Below, piece by piece: positions 35,496 to 44,081 of a stretch of DNA of 64,000 nt (its first letter is position 1; the number at the start of each line of letters is the position of its first letter). The notes beneath the pieces were generated by a model. It saw only the letters and a program-made list of their open reading frames with translations, was not told where the DNA came from and searched no databases. Origin of the DNA: Aliidiomarina sp. (GTDB lineage Bacteria; Pseudomonadota; Gammaproteobacteria; Enterobacterales; Alteromonadaceae); NCBI RefSeq assembly GCF_022565475.1, contig NZ_JAIUMR010000008.1, positions 82,415-146,414 of the forward strand, read 5' to 3'. The translations under genes were made by a program, and so were the position numbers.

Positions 35496-37124
35496 CTATT
35501 CCATCGGCATATAGCGCGACCAATGGCGCGCCATCAGTTCTCGAGCTTCAGCATTGGGTAACTGACCTCGTTTAAGATAACCATGGGCCACTTGCAGCAG
35601 CATGATAATACTAAATACCGGATCAATGTCCTGCTCGGCCGTCACTTGCAAAGCTTCAAGATATCGCTCATGTGTAATCAGCGCGTCAAACAATTGGCGC
35701 CTGTTGGTAAACGACGGGTGCGGTCCGATCAGCGACTTCACTTCGTCAATGTAGCCGGCTTCGAGCAGGTAGCTAATCACCACATTTTGGCCAATAGCTG
35801 ACGAGGTCATCAGTTGTTCGAGCAAGACAAAGTCATCGAATAGCTGTTGTAAATAGGCTTGGCCTTTTTGTTCTTCGCCGAGCAAGCCATAGGCATAGCT
35901 CAACAGAAAATAAAGCAATTCGGGCGCAACCCGCTGTTCACTTTCATTAATACCTGCCACGACATCAATGAACTCGAGTCCTAGCGATTCCAGTTCAAGC
36001 TCCTGCATCACGTTGCTAAAGCCAAAAACGATAGTGGCGAAATTTTCTTCGTCGTCCAACAAGGCATAAATTCGGCTGAATAGATCGCGTTTCGCTTCCT
36101 CCAAAAGCGCAACATCGCCGAGTGCCTCGAAGCCTTGCAAATAAGGTAATGCGCCACGCAATAGGTACCAGTCCCCCGGCGAGTTCTCCAGGCCATAACG
36201 ATAGCCTTGTATCAGCGCCTCCCGGGCTTCGGTAGCGCGACCGAAATCGAGCAAGTGTTGAATAATCAGTGTGAAATTATGCGCATGAATGAAAAACATA
36301 TGCGGACTGTCGGACGTCAACGACGCGAGAATAATGTCACGGCGTTCAAGTAAAAAAGACAGGGCTTGTTCACGACGATTCGCCAATAACAGTGTTTCAA
36401 TCCAATCATCAATTAAGTAGCCGACGCTTTCGGGATCACGACTGAGTTCGTCGACGAGCCGCTGTACGGCACGGTCATTACCCTGCTGAGCATAGGCCTT
36501 GATTAAGTCCAAACCAAACGTAACTCGACCGAAGCGATCATCGATTTGTTCGTAATGGCGATGCGCATGCTCCAGTTCACCGCGTTCTGAATAAAATTCA
36601 ATCATTTGACCACGTGCATCGAGTTCAAATGCGTGCAGCTCTGCATAGTTTTCGACTTGCAAACGTAAACGTTCCGTCCGTTCATGATTGGCGGTACGTT
36701 CACTAAAGCGCAACATGCGGATATAGAACACCCAAGGACTCTGTGCATAAAAAGCCTGTTGACGGCTAATCTCATCGAATTCAGTCAGCAGCTGATCAAG
36801 CTCACGTTCGACAAGGTCCGGCGCAACGTCTGCGTCAATCAAGGTTGCCGCAAATTGGAACAAAAAGGTCGGTGCTTGCGCTTTCAAGTCACTCTGTTCA
36901 AACATCGCTCGAGCTAACGCGTAAGGATGTAAGCGCGGATCGTCGAGCGCTGCGCGTAACGAACTTCGAGTTGTTGTGTTCTCTAATCGCTGCAAGTCAG
37001 CACGCAATTGTTCCTGCTGTAACACCTCGATATCAGCCTCAGAGTTGATCTCTGAGCAGGCCGATAAACCGATGACGGTCACCGCAACTGCACATCCGCG
37101 ACCTATCCATTTTTGTATCACCAT
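35496..37124 (-). CDS. Helical-repeat lipoprotein, paralogue 2 of 3
   Basis: Tandem paralogue. ATG 37124 is preferred over TTG 37133 because AAGGAG lies 11 bases upstream rather than 2; the signal ends in VIGLSACSE. Shared blocks with the other two: SRSSLRA-type SSLRAALDDPRLHPYALARA, FQFAATLIDADVAPDLVERELDQLL, and LPNAEARELMARHWSRYMP at the C terminus. About 542 residues of predicted helix pairs. It follows paralogue 3 with the stop and start codons 6 bases apart, and precedes paralogue 1 by 12 bases, so all three are likely cotranscribed. No catalytic motif seen. Confidence 0.8.
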   Translation of the reverse strand: MVIQKWIGRGCAVAVTVIGLSACSEINSEADIEVLQQEQLRADLQRLENTTTRSSLRAALDDPRLHPYALARAMFEQSDLKAQAPTFLFQFAATLIDADVAPDLVERELDQLLTEFDEISRQQAFYAQSPWVFYIRMLRFSERTANHERTERLRLQVENYAELHAFELDARGQMIEFYSERGELEHAHRHYEQIDDRFGRVTFGLDLIKAYAQQGNDRAVQRLVDELSRDPESVGYLIDDWIETLLLANRREQALSFLLERRDIILASLTSDSPHMFFIHAHNFTLIIQHLLDFGRATEAREALIQGYRYGLENSPGDWYLLRGALPYLQGFEALGDVALLEEAKRDLFSRIYALLDDEENFATIVFGFSNVMQELELESLGLEFIDVVAGINESEQRVAPELLYFLLSYAYGLLGEEQKGQAYLQQLFDDFVLLEQLMTSSAIGQNVVISYLLEAGYIDEVKSLIGPHPSFTNRRQLFDALITHERYLEALQVTAEQDIDPVFSIIMLLQVAHGYLKRGQLPNAEARELMARHWSRYMPME

Positions 37125-37129
37125 TGCGC

Positions 37130-38851
37130 TCAATTCTCCTTTGCCATCGGCATATACTGTGACCAGTGCTGCGCCATTAATGCACGATCTTGCGCATTAG
37201 GCAGCTGACCTTGTTGCAAGTATCCACTGGCGATTCTAAGTAACATAAAAATCGTCATTTCTATTCGAGTCTCATGCTCAGCTGTAAAGGCCAGTGCATC
37301 GTTCAATCGTTCACTCGTAATTAAATGCTGCAATACAAGCTGAACATGCGTGAGATCTGGATTTCTGCCGAGCAGCGCTTTCGCTTCATCAATATGCCCG
37401 GCCTCCAGTAAGAAAGTAAGCACACCGCTTGGGCCCAGACCTTCTGACGCAAATAACTGTTCGAGCAGAGAAAAGTCATCGAGAAGTGGTTGTAAATAGC
37501 GTTTCGCTTTCTCGTTATCGCCGAGCATGCCGTAAGCATAGCTCATCGAAAAATAGAACATCGCCGGCGTTACCTGCAGCTCCTCAGAATTGAACACTGC
37601 AATCCTATCGATAAACTCGCGTCCCAAATCCTCGAGTCCCAACTCTTTCATACTCTGGGTAAATTCGAAAATACGCTGCTGAAACCGTTCATCTGAGATA
37701 ACAAAGGCATACAGGCGATTAAATAGATCGCGTTTGGCCTCTTCGAACAAGGTTTGCTCACCCTGAACTTGAAATCCTTTGAGGTAAGGCAACATACCGC
37801 GTAATAAGAACCAATCGCCCGGATGATTTTCTAACCCAAAGTAGTAACTTTGCACCAAAGCTTCGCGCGCTTCAATTTCACGACCAAGCTCACGGAGTAA
37901 ACGGATAATCATGTTCAAATTCATCGAGTTAGTAAAGAATAACGTCGTTCCCTGCTGCGCGCTCACATTCAAATGCGCATCGCGCATGTCATACAAGAAC
38001 TCAATCGCTTGCTCTTTGCGGTCGACGAGCAACAGCAATTTTACCCAGTCTTCGATGAGATAGACCAACTCACTCCGACTGCTGTCAAATTCATCAATGA
38101 GCTGGTTCGCTTCCGCTATATGACTCTTTTCTGCATAAGCCTTGGCGAGGCTAATCGCGAGTAATACCCTGAGCGTTGAATCTTCAATTTGTTCATAGTT
38201 AGGATGCGCGAGTTCAGGTTCACCGATTTCAATATAGAACTCAATCAACTGACTGCGCAGACGTCTCGCCATAGAATCATTGTCCATGTTGGCAATAGAC
38301 TGTTCCACACGTTGACGCAGTACTTCCGTTCGCTCAGTATTTGCCGTTTTCTGACTTAACCTGAGCATGGTGAGATAAAAAACCTCGGGACTGCGAGTGT
38401 AGAAGGACATTTGCCGGCGCATTTCATCAAACTCTTCCAGCAACGTATCGAGCTCCTGATCAACAAGAGCCGGCGCGACATCCGCCGCCACTAATGTTGC
38501 CACAAACTGAACGAGAAAGGTCGGCGCTTGAGCTTGCAATTCACTCTGTTCGTAGATGGCACGAGCCAATGCGTAAGGATGGAGGCGAGGATCGTCGAGT
38601 GCTTCGCGTAACGAACTTCGAGTTGTTGTGCTCTCTAATCGCTGCAGGTCAGAGCGCAGTTGTTCGTGTTGTTGCAGGATTTCGACTTCAGCACTCGAAC
38701 CTAAGTCCGAACAACCGATCAGTAAGACAATCAATGGCATAGCCAAGGCACTTCGACGAAATACCTTGGCTCGTAATTTAACACCAAAAAGCCTAGCGCA
38801 GGTCGAACGTCCCTGCTGCACCTGGGAACACCACTGGGCTTTCAAAACCAT
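37130..38851 (-). CDS. Helical-repeat lipoprotein, paralogue 3 of 3
   Basis: First of the three in transcription order and longest. Shared blocks SSLREALDDPRLHPYALARA and LPNAQDRALMAQHWSQYMP are intact. The lipoprotein signal (RRSALAMPLIVLLIGC) is clear, but no good start codon sits just before it: the nearest in-frame starts are ATG of the signal core itself (too short) and ATG 38851 (or GTG 38863, with GGAG upstream), inside the end of the M28 gene. The start is therefore uncertain. It overlaps the upstream M28 peptidase gene (stop at 38793), suggesting coupled translation. Confidence 0.75.
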   Translation of the reverse strand: MVLKAQWCSQVQQGRSTCARLFGVKLRAKVFRRSALAMPLIVLLIGCSDLGSSAEVEILQQHEQLRSDLQRLESTTTRSSLREALDDPRLHPYALARAIYEQSELQAQAPTFLVQFVATLVAADVAPALVDQELDTLLEEFDEMRRQMSFYTRSPEVFYLTMLRLSQKTANTERTEVLRQRVEQSIANMDNDSMARRLRSQLIEFYIEIGEPELAHPNYEQIEDSTLRVLLAISLAKAYAEKSHIAEANQLIDEFDSSRSELVYLIEDWVKLLLLVDRKEQAIEFLYDMRDAHLNVSAQQGTTLFFTNSMNLNMIIRLLRELGREIEAREALVQSYYFGLENHPGDWFLLRGMLPYLKGFQVQGEQTLFEEAKRDLFNRLYAFVISDERFQQRIFEFTQSMKELGLEDLGREFIDRIAVFNSEELQVTPAMFYFSMSYAYGMLGDNEKAKRYLQPLLDDFSLLEQLFASEGLGPSGVLTFLLEAGHIDEAKALLGRNPDLTHVQLVLQHLITSERLNDALAFTAEHETRIEMTIFMLLRIASGYLQQGQLPNAQDRALMAQHWSQYMPMAKEN

Positions 38852-40202
38852 CCTTGCTAACACTGGCAACTCCGAAAAAGTAGTTGTCGATCACGACGTT
38901 ACGTAAAGTAAACTCAGTTACATTACCCACGTCGCGACTAAATTGCCAGTTTGGCGCATCGGTATAACGCCAATAAATGCGATAACCCGCGATCGTCTCT
39001 GCGTCGTGTTCACTAGCTGGCGCCCAACTTAACGTGGTGTGAGGTTGCACCGCTCCGCGAATTTCAACGTCACTTGGTGGTGCTGGCGCCCATGCCATAC
39101 TGGCTAAAGTCACTGCGTTTAACGCCGTAAGTTTGACCGCATAGTCAAAGTCGACATACTCTATTGTGTCACCGTAGTGGCGACCGTCTTCGTTGCGTAA
39201 GTCTTGATGCTGGCGGTCATAATGTTCGTTGGTTTCCATGATTCGTACGCCGGGAAAGCCAACATCATTGAATGGCCGATGATGCCCGCCACGACCAAAT
39301 CGGTCTAAACGATAAACGACCATGACATCTAAATTAGGAATATACCGATCTGCCATCCAAGAAATATACCGGGCTAAATTACGACTAGGCGAGTCGACTT
39401 CACCGCCAGTAAACCGGCGTCGACGAGCATCCGCTTCGGTTTCATTCATGCGCGTTCCTTCAGCAAACACCCGTGCTGTGGTGTTGTCAATGACGCCATT
39501 AATTCCCGCGATGTTACCGATCATGTCGTTGTTTAATACAGCGTGCAGGCGCCAGCCTTCTTCAACGGCTTGCCGCGCAAGAATCTCACCGCCAAACAGC
39601 CCCTGCTCTTCACCAGCAAGCGCCGCGTACACAATTGAGCCATTGAATTCATACTGACTGAGAATCCGAGCTGCCTCTAGGGTACCAGCAAGCCCTGATG
39701 CGTTGTCGTTTGCTCCCGGGGACTCCGACGTATAATCCATAATGTCCGTTACTCGAGAGTCAATATCGCCGGACATGAGCACGTAGCGACCAGGGTCGGT
39801 TTTGCCGCGCTGAATCGCGACGACACTGACGACGTCAACGGGATCGGGTATCCGTGGCGTTCCCTCAACAATATCGCTACTGTAATAAACCTCTAAACAA
39901 CCACCGCAGGCTGCTGAAATACGTTGAAACTCTTCATAAATCCAACGACGAGCGGCGCCAATACCCTGCGTATCCGACTCAGTTTCTGAGAGGGTGTGGC
40001 GGGTACCGAAGTCGACCAAGGTCTGTACATCGCGACGCAAGTTCTCTGCGCTTGGTGCAGCGGCAATGTCGTGCAACTTAGATTGGTCTTTATAGCTAAT
40101 GGCTTGTGCATTCGCTGCGCCTGCGAATCCGCTACCGAGTAAGAGTGCCCCCGTCGTTGCGAGCACAACACGCTGAATCAGCGATTTTTCATTGGCTTTC
40201 AT
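38793..40202 (-). CDS. M28 family aminopeptidase with C-terminal Fn3-like domain
   Basis: Secreted zinc exopeptidase of 469 residues. Signal peptide (about residues 10-32, AANAQA cleavage region). Metal/catalytic motifs: SGDIDSRVTD (about 140), SPGANDNASG, the catalytic pair AGEEQGLFGG, NNDMIG, and HHRPFNDVGFPGVRIME. The usual first His ligand (HxDS) is replaced by Asp in GDIDS; I believe this is a subfamily variation, not damage. The C-terminal ~95 residues (SDVEIRGAVQPHTTLSWAP...) look like a fibronectin type III domain. Its 3' end overlaps the first lipoprotein of the array. Confidence 0.88.
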   Translation of the reverse strand: MKANEKSLIQRVVLATTGALLLGSGFAGAANAQAISYKDQSKLHDIAAAPSAENLRRDVQTLVDFGTRHTLSETESDTQGIGAARRWIYEEFQRISAACGGCLEVYYSSDIVEGTPRIPDPVDVVSVVAIQRGKTDPGRYVLMSGDIDSRVTDIMDYTSESPGANDNASGLAGTLEAARILSQYEFNGSIVYAALAGEEQGLFGGEILARQAVEEGWRLHAVLNNDMIGNIAGINGVIDNTTARVFAEGTRMNETEADARRRRFTGGEVDSPSRNLARYISWMADRYIPNLDVMVVYRLDRFGRGGHHRPFNDVGFPGVRIMETNEHYDRQHQDLRNEDGRHYGDTIEYVDFDYAVKLTALNAVTLASMAWAPAPPSDVEIRGAVQPHTTLSWAPASEHDAETIAGYRIYWRYTDAPNWQFSRDVGNVTEFTLRNVVIDNYFFGVASVSKDGFESPVVFPGAAGTFDLR

Positions 40203-40337
40203 GGCTTGCCTCGTTGTCTTACGTTGAAATTATTCACTCTCTGAATCGAAGTTGTCTATTTTTTCTGGCGAAATAAGTCGCAAACTGGCAAAGTCACCAT
40301 ATAACAAAAAGAGTCCAAACAAATAGAGGAAATCCCT

Positions 40338-41918
40338 GTGTTTACGACCAAGCCACGAATTTTTGCAGCGATAACGCTTTGTGCTTCACTTTGGTTAGTC
40401 GCTTGTTCACCTCAACCCGAGGTTGTACAGCCAGCTGATCCTGCGTGGACGAACGCGGCTGCCGCGAAAATGCAGCTCGAATCAGGGGCGCTGACGAGTG
40501 TTGATTTAGTTCAGCACTATCTCGATGCGATTGCCGCAAATAATCAGCAAGGGTATGAGATTCGCGCCATTATCGATGTGAATCCAGAGGCGTTAGCTAT
40601 CGCTGCTGAACGTGACCGCGAGCGTGCGGCGGGCCAAATTCGAGGGCAATTGCACGGTTTGCCGGTAATTTTGAAAGCGAACATTGCTACCGCCGACAGC
40701 CTGCCAACGACTGCTGGTGCCGAAGTTATGCAAGGTTTCGTCACTGAGGTTGATGCTGAGCTAGTACGACAGTTACGCGATGAAGGTGCCATTATTTTGG
40801 CCAAAGCCAACCTTTCTGAATGGGCAAATTTTCGTGGCCAGAATTCAATTAGTGGTTGGTCTGGACTTGGCGGGCAAACGCGCAACCCACATGTCCTGAC
40901 GCATAATCCATGTGGCTCGAGCTCAGGTTCTGGCGCTGCTATCGCAGCCGATTTTGCACTACTTGCCATTGGTACCGAAACCGATGGCTCGATTATGTGT
41001 CCTGCATCAATCAACGGTGTCGTCGGCATCAAGCCCACCCGCGGAACAGTTTCTGGACACGGGATTATACCCATCGCGTCAGCACAAGATATTGCCGGCC
41101 CAATGACCCGTTATGTCTATGACGCAGCGCTGCTGCTCGATGCCATGATTACACCGGATGCAGCCGACCAGTTTGGCGTCTCACTCGCTCGCGCCAGCCA
41201 AACACCCTACAACGGTGAGCCCGTCGTGTTAGTGCGCGCTTGGGACGAACGTTTTACGGGCGTCAAAGAACTCACTGAACGCACGGTCACCGTGCTTCGC
41301 GCCCAAGGTATTGAAGTGATCGAAGTGTATGAATGGCAGTTACCGTCTGAGCTTGGTCAGGCTGAAATCGAAGTCCTTATCTACGAATTTCAGCGCGATC
41401 TCAATGCTTGGCTGGAGGAATTCGCAGCCCCAGAACAAGCGCGCGATATGAACGCGATTATTGCGTATAACCAAGCTCATGCTGAACGCACATTGGCACT
41501 CTTTGGCCAAGAATATTTCGAGGCGGCTGCGGCCGTCGATTTAGTCGAGGCAGAAGAAAGTTATTTACGTGCTTTGAATACCAGTCGTGAACTGGCGGAA
41601 GCGCACCTCGATCAATACCTGAAAGACCTCGGTGTCGCGGCAATTATCATGCCGTCTTATGGTCCAGCCTGGCCTATTCCTCCGGTTGAAGGTCCTGGCT
41701 ATAGTTTCGGTACTTCAACTGCGGCAGCCGTTTCCGGCTACCCAGCAATTAACGTCCCTTCTGGTCGTGAAGATGTCCGCCCAATCGGCTTAAGCGTAGT
41801 TGGATTGCCGTACAGCGAGCCGCAACTCTTAAGCCTAGCGGCACTGATTGAAGAGGTTGTCGGCGGTTTCCAGCGCCCGCAATTCTTACCGGAACTGCCA
41901 GCTACAGAAATAGAGTAA
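40338..41918 (+). CDS. Amidase-signature family lipoprotein
   Basis: 526-residue amidase with a lipoprotein signal ending in LVACSP (Cys near residue 23), so exported and membrane-anchored. The catalytic Lys is in LPVILKANIATADS (about 112); the Ser-cisSer-Ser region reads NPCGSSSGSGAAIAADF and TETDGSIMCPASINGVVGIKPT, all intact. It would hydrolyse or transfer amides of unknown identity; exported members often act on peptidyl amides. The start is GTG with AGAGGA 7 bases upstream. It is divergent from the M28 peptidase (135-base gap) and ends at a hairpin. Confidence 0.92.
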   Translation: MFTTKPRIFAAITLCASLWLVACSPQPEVVQPADPAWTNAAAAKMQLESGALTSVDLVQHYLDAIAANNQQGYEIRAIIDVNPEALAIAAERDRERAAGQIRGQLHGLPVILKANIATADSLPTTAGAEVMQGFVTEVDAELVRQLRDEGAIILAKANLSEWANFRGQNSISGWSGLGGQTRNPHVLTHNPCGSSSGSGAAIAADFALLAIGTETDGSIMCPASINGVVGIKPTRGTVSGHGIIPIASAQDIAGPMTRYVYDAALLLDAMITPDAADQFGVSLARASQTPYNGEPVVLVRAWDERFTGVKELTERTVTVLRAQGIEVIEVYEWQLPSELGQAEIEVLIYEFQRDLNAWLEEFAAPEQARDMNAIIAYNQAHAERTLALFGQEYFEAAAAVDLVEAEESYLRALNTSRELAEAHLDQYLKDLGVAAIIMPSYGPAWPIPPVEGPGYSFGTSTAAAVSGYPAINVPSGREDVRPIGLSVVGLPYSEPQLLSLAALIEEVVGGFQRPQFLPELPATEIE

Positions 41919-41927
41919 CGACTGACA

Positions 41928-41962
41928 CCGGTAGAAACAGTTCCTTTTGCTGTTTCTACCGG
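41928..41962. terminator. Hairpin downstream of the amidase gene
   Basis: Perfect 13-bp stem CCGGTAGAAACAG / CTGTTTCTACCGG with a 9-base loop, 9 bases after the stop. No immediate T run follows, so termination strength is uncertain. Confidence 0.65.
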
Positions 41963-42055
41963 GTAGCTTTCCTCAAATTCTTTTCAAAATTATATTTTTT
42001 TCAACAAGTTAAACTTTACTACCCGTCCATTAAATATCACTAATTGGTAATATAT

Positions 42056-42097
42056 ATGACCTCGATCAAAGTTCATTAAAGTCCCTTCATTTATAGT
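42056..42097 (+). promoter_or_regulatory. FNR-like box and promoter of the ttr-like operon
   Basis: ATGAC-CTCG-ATCAA (42056-42069) matches FNR consensus TTGAT-n4-ATCAA at 8 of 10. TATAGT (42092-42097) lies with its centre 32 bases from the box centre, so the box would sit at about -41.5, the class II activator position. The leader then carries GGAGG at 42125-42129 before the ATG at 42134. Confidence 0.65.
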
Positions 42098-42133
42098 GGG
42101 TTTGTCATTTTCGCAACCCCTCTCGGAGGCAGT

Positions 42134-42931
42134 ATGGACTTTGCCCGCCGCGCAATTCTTGGTCAAATTGCAAAGTTAACCGCTGGTGCCGCATTAGTGC
42201 CACTAGCCAGTCTTTCATTCTCGCCGTCAGCGCACGCGTCGCCAATCAATAGCCAGCCGGCCCGTCGTGAAGGCGATGCCAGCAAACGCTACGGTATGAT
42301 TATTGATTTGCGCCAATGCATTGGCTGCCAAGCCTGTACGGTCTCTTGTCATATTGAAAATGAAGCACCTATGGGCAGTTTTCGTACCATCGTTTCTCAG
42401 TACGAAGTCAGCAACAAAAGTACCGGCGATATGGCCACCATGGTGTTACCGCGTTTGTGTAATCACTGTGAGAATCCTCCCTGTGTTCCAGTTTGCCCCG
42501 TTCAAGCCACGTTCCAACGTAAAGACGGGATTGTTGTCGTCGACAACGAAGCTTGCGTCGGCTGCGCTTATTGCGTGCAGGCTTGTCCTTATGATGCCCG
42601 CTTTATCAATAAAGAAACGCAAACTGCGGACAAATGCACCTTTTGTGCCCATCGGCTTGAGGCTAATTTACTGCCTGCTTGTGTCGAGTCTTGTGTGGGC
42701 GGAGCTCGCATCATCGGCGATATGCGTGACCCTAACAGTCAAATTAGCAAAATGATCGCGCAACACCGCAGTGAGCTCATGGTTTTAAAACCAGAGCAAG
42801 GCACTTTACCGCAAGTCTATTACCTCGGAATGGATGAGCGTTTCCTATCGCGGCCTCAGGCCGAACCTGCCCTTTGGGATGTGCGTGATATTGACGGCAA
42901 GGAGATTGGCTATGAATTCCTCGATCATTGA
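42134..42931 (+). CDS. Tetrathionate reductase-like iron-sulfur subunit
   Basis: Electron-transfer subunit of a molybdoenzyme, 265 residues. N-terminal ARRAILGQ resembles a Tat signal, followed by a hydrophobic stretch and ASPINSQ cleavage region; export is folded via Tat or by hitchhiking. Four cysteine groups for [4Fe-4S] clusters: CIGCQACTVSC, CNHCENPPCVPVCP, CVGCAYCVQACP and CTFC...CVESC. The closest fits are TtrB, PhsB and NrfC. It begins a B-C-A order operon like Salmonella ttrBCA; the next gene overlaps its end by 20 bases. Confidence 0.85.
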   Translation: MDFARRAILGQIAKLTAGAALVPLASLSFSPSAHASPINSQPARREGDASKRYGMIIDLRQCIGCQACTVSCHIENEAPMGSFRTIVSQYEVSNKSTGDMATMVLPRLCNHCENPPCVPVCPVQATFQRKDGIVVVDNEACVGCAYCVQACPYDARFINKETQTADKCTFCAHRLEANLLPACVESCVGGARIIGDMRDPNSQISKMIAQHRSELMVLKPEQGTLPQVYYLGMDERFLSRPQAEPALWDVRDIDGKEIGYEFLDH

Positions 42932-44081
42932 AATCCTCACCCCGCGTTATGAGTTAGCTTGGTACCCTTGGGCCGTGCAATATTTCTTTTTAATTGCAAT
43001 TTCTTACTCAGCACTGTTACTCAGTTTGCCCGGTACCATAGGTCGTGGTCAGTTCGCACAACGCTGGCAGCCGATGGCACGTCTCGCCTTATTAATCACC
43101 TTAACTTGCACCTTGGTCGCACCGGTAGCATTACTCGCAGACCTGCACCAACCCATGCGTTTCTGGCACTTTTATGCCAATGCAACGTCGACGTCGTGGA
43201 TGTCGATTGGCAGTATATTGCTGCCGCTCTATCTCTTTAGTGTCTTAGGGTATGTTTGGCTCGCTTGGCGTCCCGCATTGCTGCAAGCACGTCAAGGCCA
43301 TGGCTTCGCCGCAGGCGTAGCCCGCCTATTAAGCGCAGGAGACTGGCAAGTGCGTCGGTCGGTACTGACGATTGTCGCCCTCACCGCAACAGTATTTGCT
43401 GCTGGCATTATGCTCTACACCGGCGCTGAAATCGCCATTATCAAAGCGCGACCACTTTGGCACACGAATTGGTTACCCGTCATGTTTGTAACAACAGGCA
43501 TGGTAGCCGCTGCTGGCCTAGTCTTGGTGCTGAATCGCTTCATGTCCCCCGCTCGGGAAGGTCGCAGCGAGATTAATCGCCAAGGCCTTAAAGTTATTCT
43601 TGTGGCGATGCTGGTTTCAGCATTCGTTGCCGCAGCTTGGCTTTTGAGTGGCCTTTCTGGTCACAGCGAATCCGTTGCCGCCGCGCTCGAATCCGTGCAA
43701 GCAAATAGCGACTGGCGACTGAGTGCAATCTGGGCATTACTTGCGGGCGTCATTCTCTTTGCATTCGCAGCGATAGCACTGAAAGCTCGGACGCAATCCG
43801 CCGCAATCAGTCGTTGGGTTTGGCTTGTGGGAATACTGGCCTTGCATGTCGGTTGGGCGTTCCGTTGGATGGTACTGATGGAAGTGCAAACCGTAGCGAA
43901 AAACACTGCGGGCTACTATCAACTCGTCGTCGAACTTGGCTCTTATGGCCTCATGGGAATTATCGGTACCTTCGGCCTTTGGCTAGCCGTGCTCCTGCTC
44001 GTTGACCTCTTTATTCCTTGGCAAGGTCAGGCGCACCAACGTCCTCATCAATCATTAGCAGCGGAGGCGCAACATGGATAA
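42912..44081 (+). CDS. NrfD/PsrC-family membrane subunit (TtrC-like)
   Basis: Polytopic membrane subunit that carries electrons from quinol to the iron-sulfur subunit. The ORF opens at 42834, but ATG 42912 has AAGGAG 7 bases upstream and gives MNSSIIEILTPRYELAWYPW. About nine helices are evident in 389 residues; LADLHQPMRFWHFY is the typical NrfD-family periplasmic-side loop. Longer than Salmonella TtrC (about 340). It overlaps the iron-sulfur gene and the catalytic gene (8 bases), so all three are translated together. Confidence 0.82.
   Translation: MNSSIIEILTPRYELAWYPWAVQYFFLIAISYSALLLSLPGTIGRGQFAQRWQPMARLALLITLTCTLVAPVALLADLHQPMRFWHFYANATSTSWMSIGSILLPLYLFSVLGYVWLAWRPALLQARQGHGFAAGVARLLSAGDWQVRRSVLTIVALTATVFAAGIMLYTGAEIAIIKARPLWHTNWLPVMFVTTGMVAAAGLVLVLNRFMSPAREGRSEINRQGLKVILVAMLVSAFVAAAWLLSGLSGHSESVAAALESVQANSDWRLSAIWALLAGVILFAFAAIALKARTQSAAISRWVWLVGILALHVGWAFRWMVLMEVQTVAKNTAGYYQLVVELGSYGLMGIIGTFGLWLAVLLLVDLFIPWQGQAHQRPHQSLAAEAQHG

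Noticed and set aside
33856-38869. Three similar genes as a possible assembly duplication
   Set aside because: They differ in length and sequence outside shared blocks and each has its own signal peptide, so they are real paralogues.
40544-41074. 176-residue minus-strand ORF
   Set aside because: Antisense shadow of the amidase gene.
42001-42060. NarL-type heptamer TACCCGT upstream of the ttr-like operon
   Set aside because: Single partial match without a second heptamer; the FNR-like box explains the region better.
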